DNA from: an uncultured Myroides sp.
GTDB lineage: Bacteria > Bacteroidota > Bacteroidia > Flavobacteriales > Flavobacteriaceae
Assembly (NCBI GenBank): GCA_913777665.1
Contig: CAJYTF010000043.1
Span: 1-52,250, forward strand
Direction: 5' to 3'
Length of the DNA: 52,250 nucleotides
Numbering within the stretch: the first letter of the stretch is position 1; each line of letters starts with the position of its first letter. Below, piece after piece: positions 16,886 to 25,164 of the stretch. The translations under genes and the position numbers were made by a program. Below the pieces are notes generated by a model that worked only from the letters and a program-made list of their open reading frames with translations, was not told the origin of the DNA and made no database searches.

Positions 16886-17719
16886 ATGAAATTTAAGCCA
16901 ACCGAAGCAATAAATAATTTGGAATACAATACCGATCGTAAAGATTTGGTGTTGCCGGAATACGGTCGTCATTTACAAAAATTGATCGATCAGGTTATTT
17001 TAATTGAAGATAGTGCTGAACGAAACAAAGCGGCTCGTGCAGTAATTGATATCATGGGAACTATAAATCCGCATTTGCGTGATGTGTTAGATTTTCAGCA
17101 TAAATTATGGGATCAATTGTTTAAAATGTCTCGTTTTCAGTTAGATGTTGATTCGCCTTACGAAAAGCCAAAAGCGGTTACCAATTTTAACGAACCAATT
17201 TTAATTGAATATCCTAGAAACAATCATAAATATCGTTTTTATGGATCTAATATTGTTGATATGATCAACGAGGTGGTTACTTGGGAAGAAAGCGAACGTA
17301 AAGAAGCGCTGATTATGGTAATTGCCAACCACATGAAAAAGAGTTATGTGAACTGGAATAACGAATCTATTGATGATGCCGTTATTTTTCAACATTTAAA
17401 AGAATTATCGGGTGGAAAGATCGATTTAAAATCGAATTTAGATGACAGCAACAATACGGTTAATTTAATGAAACCGAATGTTCGTAACAATCAGTTTCAA
17501 AATCGAAATACATCAACACAGAATTCAAATAACAGAAACAATCAGTTTCAAAACCGAAATAATTCAGGGAATAATAACCCAAATCAGCAGCGCAATAACC
17601 CTAACAATAAGCAGGCAAATACGCAAAATGCAAATAACAGGTTTGTGAAAAAAGCAAACCCAAATAACAACAATAACGGTAACAATTCATCTAAAAATAC
17701 AAATAGAAATTCAAATTAA
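16886..17719 (+). CDS. DUF4290 domain protein with Asn/Gln-rich disordered tail
   Basis: Residues 1-185 form the DUF4290 domain (NNLEYNTDRKDLVLPEYGRH, KAARAVIDIMGTINPHLRDV, QHKLWDQLFKMS), a Bacteroidota family of unknown function. From about residue 190 to 277 the sequence is almost only Asn, Gln, Arg, Ser and Lys. The block NNQFQNRN occurs twice. Such a tail is expected to be unstructured and may bind RNA or promote condensates; that is inference. The stop shares a base with the murA ATG (TAATG), so the two are translationally coupled, which suggests a link to cell-wall synthesis. Confidence 0.85.
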   Translation: MKFKPTEAINNLEYNTDRKDLVLPEYGRHLQKLIDQVILIEDSAERNKAARAVIDIMGTINPHLRDVLDFQHKLWDQLFKMSRFQLDVDSPYEKPKAVTNFNEPILIEYPRNNHKYRFYGSNIVDMINEVVTWEESERKEALIMVIANHMKKSYVNWNNESIDDAVIFQHLKELSGGKIDLKSNLDDSNNTVNLMKPNVRNNQFQNRNTSTQNSNNRNNQFQNRNNSGNNNPNQQRNNPNNKQANTQNANNRFVKKANPNNNNNGNNSSKNTNRNSN

Positions 17720-19035
17720 TGGGAACTTTTAAAATTGAAGGCGGACATACTTTAAACGGTGTTGTACAACCACAAGGGGCTAAAAATGAAGCACTACAGA
17801 TTTTATGCGCAGTTTTGTTAACCGATGAAAAAATTACAATTTCTAATATTCCCGATATTATAGATGTTAACAAACTTATTGTTTTGTTACAGAATTTAGG
17901 GGTTGCTGTAGAAAAATTAAACCGAAATACGTATACATTTCAGTCAAATAATATTGATTTAGATTATTTAGAATCTGATAAATTCCGCGAGGAAGGAAAA
18001 TCATTACGAGGTTCTATTATGATCGTAGGTCCGTTATTAGCTCGCTTTGGAAAAGGATTTATCCCAAAACCGGGTGGCGATAAAATTGGTCGTCGCAGAT
18101 TAGATACCCATTTTGAAGGGTTTATAAATTTAGGTGCTAAATTCAGATACAACCGCGAAGAATATTTTTACGGTGTAGAGGCTCCAAATGGTTTAACGGG
18201 TGCTTATATGTTGTTAGACGAAGCTTCGGTAACCGGAACAGCCAACATATTAATGGCAGCCGTTTTGGCGAAAGGAACTACCACCATTTACAACGCAGCT
18301 TGCGAACCTTATTTACAGCAGCTTTGCAGAATGTTAAATTCTATGGGCGCTAAAATTACAGGTGTAGGTTCTAATTTGATTACCATTGAAGGTGTTGAAA
18401 AATTAGGCGGATGTACGCATCAGATTTTACCCGATATGATCGAAATTGGATCTTGGATAGGTTTGGCAGCAATGACACGAAGTGAGGTTACCATAAAAAA
18501 TGTAAGCTGGGAAAATTTAGGTGTAATACCAACAGCCTTTAGAAAATTAGGAATCACTATTGAAAAAGTGAACGAAGACGATATCTTTATTCCAGCACAC
18601 ACAAACGGATACGAAATTAAAGGCGATATAGACGGATCTATTTTAACGATAGCCGATGCACCTTGGCCAGGTTTAACTCCCGATTTGTTGAGTATTTTTC
18701 TTGTAGTGGCAACGCAGGCAAGGGGAGAAGTATTGATACACCAGAAAATGTTCGAATCGCGTTTGTTCTTTGTTGATAAATTAATTGATATGGGTGCAAA
18801 GATTATTTTGTGCGATCCGCACCGTGCCGTAATCATTGGTCATGACTTTAAATCGCAGTTAAAAGCAACCAAAATGTCATCACCGGATATTCGTGCCGGA
18901 ATATCCTTGTTAATTGCAGCATTATCAGCAAAAGGAACAAGTGTTATTCAAAACATAGATCAAATAGATCGCGGTTACGAAAATATCGACGAGCGTTTAT
19001 TAGCTTTAGGCGCAAAAATTGAACGTTTAGATTAA
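17719..19035 (+). CDS. murA: UDP-N-acetylglucosamine 1-carboxyvinyltransferase, Asp-type active site
   Basis: First committed step of peptidoglycan synthesis: transfers enolpyruvate from PEP to UDP-GlcNAc. The catalytic Lys-Asn pair is K22-N23 (GAKNEALQ). In E. coli the loop contains Cys115 (PGGC.IG.R); here the loop reads PGGDKIGRRRLDTH with Asp at residue 121 (GAT at 18079-18081). Asp at this position is known to prevent covalent attack by fosfomycin and is found in mycobacterial, chlamydial and Borrelia MurA. The length, 438, is slightly above E. coli. A strong terminator ends the operon. Confidence 0.95.
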   Translation: MGTFKIEGGHTLNGVVQPQGAKNEALQILCAVLLTDEKITISNIPDIIDVNKLIVLLQNLGVAVEKLNRNTYTFQSNNIDLDYLESDKFREEGKSLRGSIMIVGPLLARFGKGFIPKPGGDKIGRRRLDTHFEGFINLGAKFRYNREEYFYGVEAPNGLTGAYMLLDEASVTGTANILMAAVLAKGTTTIYNAACEPYLQQLCRMLNSMGAKITGVGSNLITIEGVEKLGGCTHQILPDMIEIGSWIGLAAMTRSEVTIKNVSWENLGVIPTAFRKLGITIEKVNEDDIFIPAHTNGYEIKGDIDGSILTIADAPWPGLTPDLLSIFLVVATQARGEVLIHQKMFESRLFFVDKLIDMGAKIILCDPHRAVIIGHDFKSQLKATKMSSPDIRAGISLLIAALSAKGTSVIQNIDQIDRGYENIDERLLALGAKIERLD

Positions 19036-19064
19036 TTATAAGTTTTAAGCAATAAGCTAAAAGC

Positions 19065-19104
19065 AAAAACTCCGACGAAGTTTGAAACTTCATCGGAGTT
19101 TTTT
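19065..19104 (+). terminator. Terminator of the murA operon
   Basis: AAAACTCCGACGAAGTTT pairs with GAAACTTCATCGGAGTTTT (one mismatch) and ends in T6. From here to 19215 I see only AT-rich sequence with no gene. Confidence 0.92.
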
Positions 19105-19215
19105 AATTGTAATAATTGTATATAATTACTGGTCTGCATTTATTTTAAAGGTACTGATTCAAAACATATTAAATAAAGAAAATAAAAAAAGTAACTATCA
19201 AAGCCTAAAAAACGT

Positions 19216-19245
19216 TTGCGAATTAAAAATTTATGTTGATATTTG
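19216..19245 (+). promoter_or_regulatory. Upstream stable-RNA type promoter (P1) before tRNA-Glu
   Basis: TTG (19216-19218), a 19-base spacer and GATATTTG (19238-19245; one mismatch to TAnnTTTG), followed by CACTCGC. The sequence after the box, TTTGCACTCGC, closely resembles that of the two other tRNA promoters in the window. It lies 88 bases upstream of P2. No gene is visible between them, so P1 could give a tandem start for the tRNA-Glu unit. Confidence 0.55.
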
Positions 19246-19303
19246 CACTCGCTAATAAAAAGCAATAAGTTCTTAGTAATTATAGAAAAATTGAAAAAAT
19301 AAT

Positions 19304-19333
19304 TTGTAGGTTTTAAAAATATTAATACTTTTG
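19304..19333 (+). promoter_or_regulatory. Promoter P2 of the tRNA-Glu pair
   Basis: TTG (19304-19306), a 19-base spacer and TACTTTTG (19326-19333) match the Bacteroidota consensus exactly. The box runs into CAACCGC, a G+C-rich start region, followed 22 bases later by the first tRNA. Confidence 0.85.
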
Positions 19334-19354
19334 CAACCGCAAATACAAAATAAT

Positions 19355-19426
19355 GGTCCGTTCGTCTAGGGGTTAGGACGCCAGGTTTTCATCCTGGTAA
19401 CAGGGGTTCGATTCCCCTACGGACTA
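19355..19426 (+). tRNA. tRNA-Glu(TTC)
   Basis: 72 bases with acceptor GGTCCGT/ACGGACT, D-arm TAGGGGTTAGGAC, anticodon stem CCAGG/CCTGG, loop TTTTCAT giving anticodon TTC, and T-arm AGGGGTTCGATTCCCCT. CCA is not encoded. Confidence 0.96.
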
Positions 19427-19456
19427 CAAAAGGTTTTCCATTTACCTAAAAACAAT

Positions 19457-19528
19457 GGCCCGTTCGTCTATCGGTTAGGACGCCAGGTTTTCATCCTGGT
19501 AAGAAGGGTTCGATTCCCTTACGGGCTA
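19457..19528 (+). tRNA. tRNA-Glu(TTC)
   Basis: A second tRNA-Glu(TTC) 30 bases on. It shares the anticodon arm with the first, but the acceptor (GGCCCGT/ACGGGCT), the D-loop (TATCGG) and the T-arm differ by compensatory changes, so it is a diverged rather than an identical duplicate. No CCA is encoded. Confidence 0.96.
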
Positions 19529-19585
19529 CAGTTAGTTGTAAATAAGTTTTGTAGAATAGTAGTCAGTGTCTCGATTATTATTTTA

Positions 19586-19644
19586 TTAGTTAAAACCAAA
19601 GTGTTCGCCTTGGCTAATGTGGGAGGTTTTTCTTTTTTAACTAA
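19586..19644 (+). promoter_or_regulatory. Structured leader upstream of rpsT
   Basis: TTAGTTAAAA (19586-19595) and TTTTAACTAA (19635-19644) are perfectly complementary over 10 bases. They enclose a 39-base loop with an inner hairpin CCAA...TTGG (19596-19614) and the G-rich tail ATGTGGGAGG. The structure ends 41 bases before the rpsT ATG. Ribosomal-protein genes often carry leaders that bind their own product, and S20 autoregulates in E. coli. That this is such a site is inference. It could also be the terminator of the tRNA-Glu unit, but there is no clean T run after the outer stem. Confidence 0.5.
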
Positions 19645-19685
19645 AAGTTTTAAAAATAATTAATTACAATTAAAAAGATTAAAAA

Positions 19686-19937
19686 ATGGCAAATCACAAG
19701 TCAGCTTTAAAAAGAATCAGAAGCAACGAAAAAAAGAGAGTATTAAACAAGTATCAGCACAAAACAACTCGTAACGCTATTAAAGCTTTACGTTTAATTG
19801 AAAGCAAAACAGAAGCTGCTGAAAAATTAGTTGTTGTTACTTCAATGATCGATAAATTAGCTAAAAAGAATATCATTCATTCTAACAAAGCAGCTAACTT
19901 AAAATCTAAATTAACAAAACACGTTAACGCACTTTAA
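19686..19937 (+). CDS. rpsT: 30S ribosomal protein S20
   Basis: An 83-residue, strongly basic protein of the 30S subunit that binds 16S rRNA. MANHKSALKRIRSNEKKRVL at the N terminus and SNKAANLKSKLTKHVNAL at the C terminus are the S20 signature, and the fold is all-helical. It follows the tRNA-Glu pair with a 157-base gap holding a structured leader, and no consensus promoter is evident in that gap. Read-through from the tRNA unit is therefore possible. A terminator follows. Confidence 0.96.
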   Translation: MANHKSALKRIRSNEKKRVLNKYQHKTTRNAIKALRLIESKTEAAEKLVVVTSMIDKLAKKNIIHSNKAANLKSKLTKHVNAL

Positions 19938-19969
19938 TTAGTTAATGTTTTTGAGATATATAACACTTA

Positions 19970-19995
19970 AGCTCTCCTTAACCGAGGGCTTTTTG
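19970..19995 (+). terminator. Terminator of rpsT
   Basis: AGCTCTC (19970-19976) pairs with GAGGGCT (19984-19990), with one G-T pair, a CTTAACC loop and T4 after the stem. Confidence 0.8.
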
Positions 19996-20036
19996 TTGTT
20001 AAATGGCATCTGCAAAATAAGAGAAACTTTAGTTTT

Positions 20037-21836
20037 ATGACCCAAATAAGAAATATCGCAATTATTGCACACGTTGACCACGGTAAAACTACATTGGTTG
20101 ATAAAATTATGTACCACTGTCAACTTTTTCGTGATAGCGAAAATACAGGAGACCTTATCCTTGACAATAACGATTTAGAACGTGAAAGAGGTATCACCAT
20201 TACTTCTAAAAACGTTTCGGTTCAGTACAAAGGAATAAAAATTAACATTATCGATACTCCTGGTCACGCGGATTTTGGTGGTGAAGTAGAGCGTGTATTA
20301 AACATGGCAGATGGTGTTTGTCTTTTGGTAGATGCTTTTGAAGGACCGATGCCACAAACGCGTTTCGTTTTACAAAAAGCGATCGATTTAGGATTGAAAC
20401 CATGCGTTGTAATCAATAAAGTAGATAAAGAAAACTGTACACCAGAAGAAGTGCACGAAAAAGTGTTCGACTTGATGTTTGAACTTGGAGCAACTGAAGA
20501 TCAATTAGATTTCCCAGCGGTTTATGGTTCTGCAAAAAACAACTGGATGTCTGAAGATTGGAGAAATCAAACTGACAGTATTGAGCCATTATTAGATATG
20601 GTTATTAAGCACGTGCCGGCTCCAAAAGTTTCAGAAGGTAACCCTCAAATGTTGATTACATCTTTAGATTTTTCATCGTTTACAGGTCGTATCGCTATCG
20701 GTCGTTTAGAAAGAGGTGTATTGAAAGAAGGAATGCCAATTTCTTTGGTAAAAAGAGATGGTTCTGTAATAAAATCAAGAATTAAAGAATTACATACTTT
20801 TGAAGGTCTTGGACGTAAAAAAGTTACCGAAGTAGTTGCAGGAGATATTTGTGCTGTTGTTGGTGTTGAAGGTTTTGAAATTGGAGATACCATTTCAGAT
20901 TACGAAAACCCAGAAGGTTTGGCATCTATTGCAATTGATGAACCAACAATGAGTATGTTGTTTACCATTAACGATTCGCCTTTCTTTGGTAAAGAAGGTA
21001 AATTTGTAACTTCTCGTCACATTCGTGAGCGTTTAACAAAAGAATTAGAGAAAAACTTGGCTATGAGGTTAGGTGAAACTGATTCTGCTGATAAATTCAT
21101 GGTTTTTGGTCGCGGGGTATTGCACTTATCAGTTCTTATTGAAACAATGAGAAGAGAAGGGTATGAGTTACAAATTGGTCAGCCACAAGTTATCATCAAA
21201 GAAATCGATGGTGTAAAATGTGAACCAATCGAAGAATTAACAATCGATTTACCAGAAAACCTTTCAGGTAGAGCAGTAGAATTCGTTACTTTACGTAAAG
21301 GTGAAATGTTATCTATGGAAACCAAAGGAGACCGTATGGTTATCATCTTCAACATTCCTTCTCGTGGAATTATTGGATTGCGTAACCAATTGTTAACAGC
21401 TACAGCTGGTGAGGCTATTATGGCACACCGTTTTATTGGATACCAACCTTACAAAGGTGAAATTTCAGGGCGTAACAAAGGTTCGTTGATTTCTATGGAA
21501 AAAGGAAAAGCAATTCCTTATTCTCTTGATAAATTGCAAGATCGTGGTAAATTCTTCATTGAACCAAACTCTGAAATTTACGAAGGACAGGTAATTGGAG
21601 AAAACTCTCGTGCAGATGATATGTCTGTAAACGTAACAAAAGAGAAAAAATTAACAAACGTACGTTCTGCAGGAAATGATGATAAGGCAAGAATTATTCC
21701 ACCAATTATTTTCTCTTTAGAAGAAGCGTTAGAGTATATTCAAAAAGATGAGTATGTTGAGGTTACACCAAAATCTATTCGTTTAAGAAAAATTTATTTA
21801 AACGAAAATGACAGAAAACGTCATAAAAACGATTAA
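20037..21836 (+). CDS. typA: Translational GTPase TypA/BipA
   Basis: Ribosome-associated GTPase needed for large-subunit assembly and growth under stress such as cold. The GTPase motifs are intact: G1 AHVDHGKTTL, switch I RGITITSKN, G3 DTPGHADFGG, G4 NKVDKE, and the SAK-like G5 in YGSAKNNW. Domain II, the EF-G-like domains III and V (GRGVLHLSVLIETMRREGYE) and the BipA-specific C-terminal domain (RNQLLTATAGEAIM, NVRSAGNDDKARI) follow. Length of 599 is standard. It is a single gene with a bidirectional terminator shared with htpG. Confidence 0.96.
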   Translation: MTQIRNIAIIAHVDHGKTTLVDKIMYHCQLFRDSENTGDLILDNNDLERERGITITSKNVSVQYKGIKINIIDTPGHADFGGEVERVLNMADGVCLLVDAFEGPMPQTRFVLQKAIDLGLKPCVVINKVDKENCTPEEVHEKVFDLMFELGATEDQLDFPAVYGSAKNNWMSEDWRNQTDSIEPLLDMVIKHVPAPKVSEGNPQMLITSLDFSSFTGRIAIGRLERGVLKEGMPISLVKRDGSVIKSRIKELHTFEGLGRKKVTEVVAGDICAVVGVEGFEIGDTISDYENPEGLASIAIDEPTMSMLFTINDSPFFGKEGKFVTSRHIRERLTKELEKNLAMRLGETDSADKFMVFGRGVLHLSVLIETMRREGYELQIGQPQVIIKEIDGVKCEPIEELTIDLPENLSGRAVEFVTLRKGEMLSMETKGDRMVIIFNIPSRGIIGLRNQLLTATAGEAIMAHRFIGYQPYKGEISGRNKGSLISMEKGKAIPYSLDKLQDRGKFFIEPNSEIYEGQVIGENSRADDMSVNVTKEKKLTNVRSAGNDDKARIIPPIIFSLEEALEYIQKDEYVEVTPKSIRLRKIYLNENDRKRHKND

Positions 21837-21852
21837 TTAGATTTTATATCAT

Positions 21853-21882
21853 AAAAAAAGGAGCTTAAAAGCTCCTTTTTTG
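21853..21882. terminator. Bidirectional terminator between typA and htpG
   Basis: GGAGCTT...AAGCTCC flanked by A7 on the left and T6 on the right. It serves the two convergent genes; the htpG stop is directly at its right edge. Confidence 0.9.
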
Positions 21883-23721
21883 TTATTTAATACTTTCAAA
21901 ATTTCGTTTCACAAAAGCAGTTAATTCTTCTCCTTTCAATAAACCTTGTGCCAGTTTTGCCAGATCTAATGCTTGTTTAACCAGATTACTTTTTGTTTCT
22001 GCGTTACTTTCATTTAAAATTTTCGAAGCAATTTCAGAATTTGTATTTACAATTAAGTTGTACGAATCTGGGAAACTGCCAAACATCGCGTTACCGCCCA
22101 TTGCCTGCATTTCTTTCATACGACGCATAAATTCTGGTTGCGTAATCATAAAAGGTTCTGCGGTGCTGTCTAAAGCTTCGGTTTGAATGTTGTAACTTTT
22201 GTTTGCAATTGCAGTTTCAATAAACTCTTTTAACTGTGTGGTTTCAGTTTCGCTTAATTTCGATATAACTTCGTCATCTTTCTTGATTAAATTATCGATA
22301 GAATCAGCATCAACTCGAGAAAAAGTTACATCCTGATTATCCATTTCTAATTTTTGAATCAAGTGTGATACAATTGGCGAATCTAACAACAAAACTTCAT
22401 AACCTTTTGCTTTTGCATTAGCAATGTAGCTGTGTTGCGCATCTTTGTTCGATGCGTATAAAAGAACCGTTTTACCCTCTTTATTTGTTTGGTTGATTTT
22501 CGCCTTCTCTTTTAACTCTTCCCAAGTATAAAACGCATTGTCAACGGTTGGGTATAAAACAAAATCTTTCGATTTTTCGTAGAATTTGTCTTCACTCAAC
22601 ATACCGTATTCCAACACAATTTTAATATCGTTCCATTTTTGTTCAAAAGCCGCACGGTCTTCGTTAAACAACGATTTTAATTTATCGGCAACTTTTCTGG
22701 TAATGTAGTTCGATATTTTCTTAACATTTCCATCGGCTTGTAAATAAGAACGCGACACGTTTAACGGAATATCCGGAGAATCAATAACACCTTTTAGCAT
22801 GGTTAAAAATTCAGGAACAATTCCTTCTACATTGTCGGTTACAAAGACCTGATTTTGATATAATTGAATTTTATCTTTCTGAATACTTAAATCGCCTGAT
22901 AATTTTGGGAAATACAGAATTCCGGTTAAATTAAACGGGTGATCTACATTTAAATGGATATGAAACAAAGGATCATCGAACTGCATCGGATACAATTCAC
23001 GGTAGAAGTTTTTGTAATCTTCGTCTGATAAATCGCTTGGTTTTTTAGTCCATGCCGGGTTTGGATTATTGATAATTGCATCAACCTCAACTTCATTATC
23101 ACCTTTAGTTCCGAATTTAATTGGAACCGGCATGAATTTGTTGTACTTACTTAATAATTCCTGAATTTTATGGTCTTCTAAAAATTCGGTAGAATCATCG
23201 GCAATATGAAGGATAATTTCTGTTCCGCGATCGGTTTTGTTTGATGGTTCTAAAGTAAATTCAGGCGATCCGTCACACGTCCAATGAACTGCCGGTTCAT
23301 CTTTATACGATTTTGTAATGATTTCAACCTTACTTGCAACCATAAATGCCGAGTAAAATCCTAAACCAAAATGACCAATAATTCCTGAATCTTTTGCAGA
23401 ATCTTTATACTTGTCTAAAAATTCTTCTGCACCCGAAAAAGCTACTTGGTTAATGTATTTTTCAACTTCTTCGCCCGTCATACCCAATCCTTGATCGATA
23501 ATATGAAGCGTTTTGTTTTCCTTATCAACCTTAACTTCAATTTTAGGATTACCGTATTCTACAGCGGTCTCGCCAATTGTTGTTAAATGTTTTAGCTTTA
23601 AAGTAGCGTCGGTTGCATTACTAATTAATTCACGCAAAAAGATTTCGTGATCGCTGTATAAAAATTTCTTTATCAACGGAAAAATATTTTCAACCGTTAC
23701 ATTAATTTTACCTGAAGTCAT
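21883..23721 (-). CDS. htpG: Chaperone HtpG (Hsp90)
   Basis: ATP-dependent molecular chaperone of the Hsp90 family. The N-terminal GHKL ATPase domain shows FLRELISNATDATLKL, HIIDQGLGM and GHFGLGFYSAFMVA. The middle domain holds YFPK and NVSRSYLQADG. At 612 residues it is slightly shorter than E. coli HtpG. It is a single gene, divergent from the lipocalin gene. A TGTC-N4-TGTCAT sequence lies 68-82 bases upstream of the ATG, matching the one before dnaK. Confidence 0.96.
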   Translation of the reverse strand: MTSGKINVTVENIFPLIKKFLYSDHEIFLRELISNATDATLKLKHLTTIGETAVEYGNPKIEVKVDKENKTLHIIDQGLGMTGEEVEKYINQVAFSGAEEFLDKYKDSAKDSGIIGHFGLGFYSAFMVASKVEIITKSYKDEPAVHWTCDGSPEFTLEPSNKTDRGTEIILHIADDSTEFLEDHKIQELLSKYNKFMPVPIKFGTKGDNEVEVDAIINNPNPAWTKKPSDLSDEDYKNFYRELYPMQFDDPLFHIHLNVDHPFNLTGILYFPKLSGDLSIQKDKIQLYQNQVFVTDNVEGIVPEFLTMLKGVIDSPDIPLNVSRSYLQADGNVKKISNYITRKVADKLKSLFNEDRAAFEQKWNDIKIVLEYGMLSEDKFYEKSKDFVLYPTVDNAFYTWEELKEKAKINQTNKEGKTVLLYASNKDAQHSYIANAKAKGYEVLLLDSPIVSHLIQKLEMDNQDVTFSRVDADSIDNLIKKDDEVISKLSETETTQLKEFIETAIANKSYNIQTEALDSTAEPFMITQPEFMRRMKEMQAMGGNAMFGSFPDSYNLIVNTNSEIASKILNESNAETKSNLVKQALDLAKLAQGLLKGEELTAFVKRNFESIK

Positions 23722-23788
23722 ATTTTTGTACTTATTGTTTTAAATTATATGGCAATAAATAGTCAAAATAAATACCAAACTATAAAAT

Positions 23789-23803
23789 ATGACAAAAAGA
23801 CAT
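23789..23803 (-). promoter_or_regulatory. Candidate heat-shock box upstream of htpG
   Basis: On the minus strand ATGTCTTTTTGTCAT, that is TGTC-N4-TGTCAT. The same spacing is found upstream of dnaK (TGAC-N4-TGTCAT at 44762-44775). Bacteroidota lack a known RpoH, and no CIRCE element is present, so a different regulator might act here. This is inference from two sites only. Confidence 0.4.
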
Positions 23804-23844
23804 AAAAAAAATCATGCAAAATTAATTTCAGGCACAAATTTTGT

Positions 23845-23852
23845 TAATTTTG
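23845..23852 (+). promoter_or_regulatory. Promoter -7 box of the lipocalin-OmpA unit
   Basis: TAATTTTG matches TAnnTTTG exactly, 20 bases before the ATG at 23872. Only TTA is found at the -33 distance. Confidence 0.6.
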
Positions 23853-23871
23853 AAATATAAAATATATAATT

Positions 23872-24330
23872 ATGAAAAAGGTCTTAGCAATAGGAATTTT
23901 ATCGTTAGCAATGTTTTCATGTAAAACATCAACGAACACTAAAAATGATGTTCCTACTCAAATTAAATTAAAAGGTGAGTGGACATTAACAAATGTAAGT
24001 TATCCATCGGGATACAAAGTAACATCTTTCAATGTTGCCGACGCAAAATGTTTTGAAGGCAGCCAGTGGAAGTTTGTATCGAACAACAACACCGGCACAG
24101 TTACTTTAAATAGCAACAGCGCTAATTGTCCGCAATATAATTCTAAAATTATATGGAACATTAAGCAAGATACATCTTTCAACTTAAAGTTTATTGGTGA
24201 TGATAAAGCGAAACACGTAACAACAGGTTACAATTTAACAGCTTCAAACGTAACAGATACAACTTTTGAATTGATTGATAATTCTACAGAAGCTACAATT
24301 GTATATTCATTCGTAAAAAACAACAAATAG
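23872..24330 (+). CDS. Lipocalin-like lipoprotein
   Basis: A 152-residue lipoprotein: MKKVLAIGILSLAMFSC holds a signal and a lipobox AMFSC. The mature part (KLKGEWTLTNV, FEGSQWKFVSNNNTGTV, and TFELIDNSTEATIVYSF) matches the lipocalin-like pattern widespread in Bacteroidota envelopes. The ligand is unknown. It is followed after 14 bases by an OmpA-type lipoprotein, so the two probably form an operon acting in the outer membrane or periplasm. It diverges from htpG. Confidence 0.75.
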   Translation: MKKVLAIGILSLAMFSCKTSTNTKNDVPTQIKLKGEWTLTNVSYPSGYKVTSFNVADAKCFEGSQWKFVSNNNTGTVTLNSNSANCPQYNSKIIWNIKQDTSFNLKFIGDDKAKHVTTGYNLTASNVTDTTFELIDNSTEATIVYSFVKNNK

Positions 24331-24344
24331 AAAATAATTAAGTT

Positions 24345-25043
24345 ATGAAAAAATTAAATGTATATGTATTAAGTACTGCGCTTTTAGCAGGATCTTTTTT
24401 AACTAGTTGTAATACTGTTAAAAATGCAAATAATACGCAGAAAGCTGCTGTAGTAGGTGCTACTGCAGGTGCTGTTTTAGGTGGTGTTTTAGGTAACAAC
24501 GTAGGAAGCAAAAATAATAGTGCGTTAGGTGCTGTTTTAGGTGGAGTTATTGGTGGTACCGCAGGGGCAATCATTGGTAAAAACATGGATAAACAAGCTC
24601 AAGAAATTGAAACTGCTATACCAGGTGCAACAGTTGAACGTGTTGGAGAAGGTATTAAAGTTGTATTAAATGAGAATACCGTTAATTTTAACTTTGATTC
24701 TGCAGAATTAACTTCAACAGCAACTTCTAATTTAGATAAAATTGTTAAGGTCTTTAAACAAAATCCTAAGACACATATCATGATTTATGGTTACACAGAT
24801 AGTGTAGGTAAAGATGAGTATAATATGAAATTATCTCGAAGCCGTGCAAATGCTGTAAAGTCTTATTTAGGATCTAAAGGAATTGGCGCTAAGAGAATTA
24901 CTTCTCAAGGAATGGGTGAGGCAGATCCAATTGCATCAAACGATACAAAAGAAGGACAAGCAAAAAACCGTCGTGTTGAATTTGGAATTGTTGCAAACGA
25001 AGACATGATTGACGATGCAAGAAAAGAAGCAGCTCATTATTAA
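24345..25043 (+). CDS. OmpA family lipoprotein with glycine-zipper segment
   Basis: Signal and lipobox (LTSC) come first, then a Gly/Ala-rich zipper (about residues 35-75: AAVVGATAGAVLGGVLG and VLGGVIGGTAGAIIG), then the OmpA/MotB peptidoglycan-binding domain (NFNFDSAELT, GYTDSVGKDEYNMKLSRSRA, NRRVEFGI). It probably anchors the outer membrane to the cell wall. The zipper may insert in the membrane. It forms a two-gene unit with the lipocalin-like gene and has a strong terminator. Confidence 0.9.
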   Translation: MKKLNVYVLSTALLAGSFLTSCNTVKNANNTQKAAVVGATAGAVLGGVLGNNVGSKNNSALGAVLGGVIGGTAGAIIGKNMDKQAQEIETAIPGATVERVGEGIKVVLNENTVNFNFDSAELTSTATSNLDKIVKVFKQNPKTHIMIYGYTDSVGKDEYNMKLSRSRANAVKSYLGSKGIGAKRITSQGMGEADPIASNDTKEGQAKNRRVEFGIVANEDMIDDARKEAAHY

Positions 25044-25065
25044 AAAAATATAATTTTTTATTATT

Positions 25066-25101
25066 AAAGCAGAGTTTTTTATTGAAACTCTGCTTTTTTT
25101 G
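25066..25101 (+). terminator. Terminator of the lipocalin-OmpA unit
   Basis: AAAGCAGAGTTTT pairs with GAAACTCTGCTTT, closed by a TTATT loop, and ends in T7. Confidence 0.92.
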
Positions 25102-25164
25102 TTATAAATACAAAATAATTAGTAATTTAGAAAAAATTTTTAAAACATCGTAAAAACCTAACCA

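Noticed and set aside
19586..19644. The rpsT leader stem as a plain terminator for the tRNA-Glu genes
   Set aside because: The T-rich part lies within the 3' arm rather than after it, and the loop of 39 bases is large. Not excluded, so kept as a leader with modest confidence.
24338..24586. Minus-strand Pro/Ala-rich frame opposite the OmpA lipoprotein
   Set aside because: It mirrors the Gly-rich zipper of the real gene on the plus strand.
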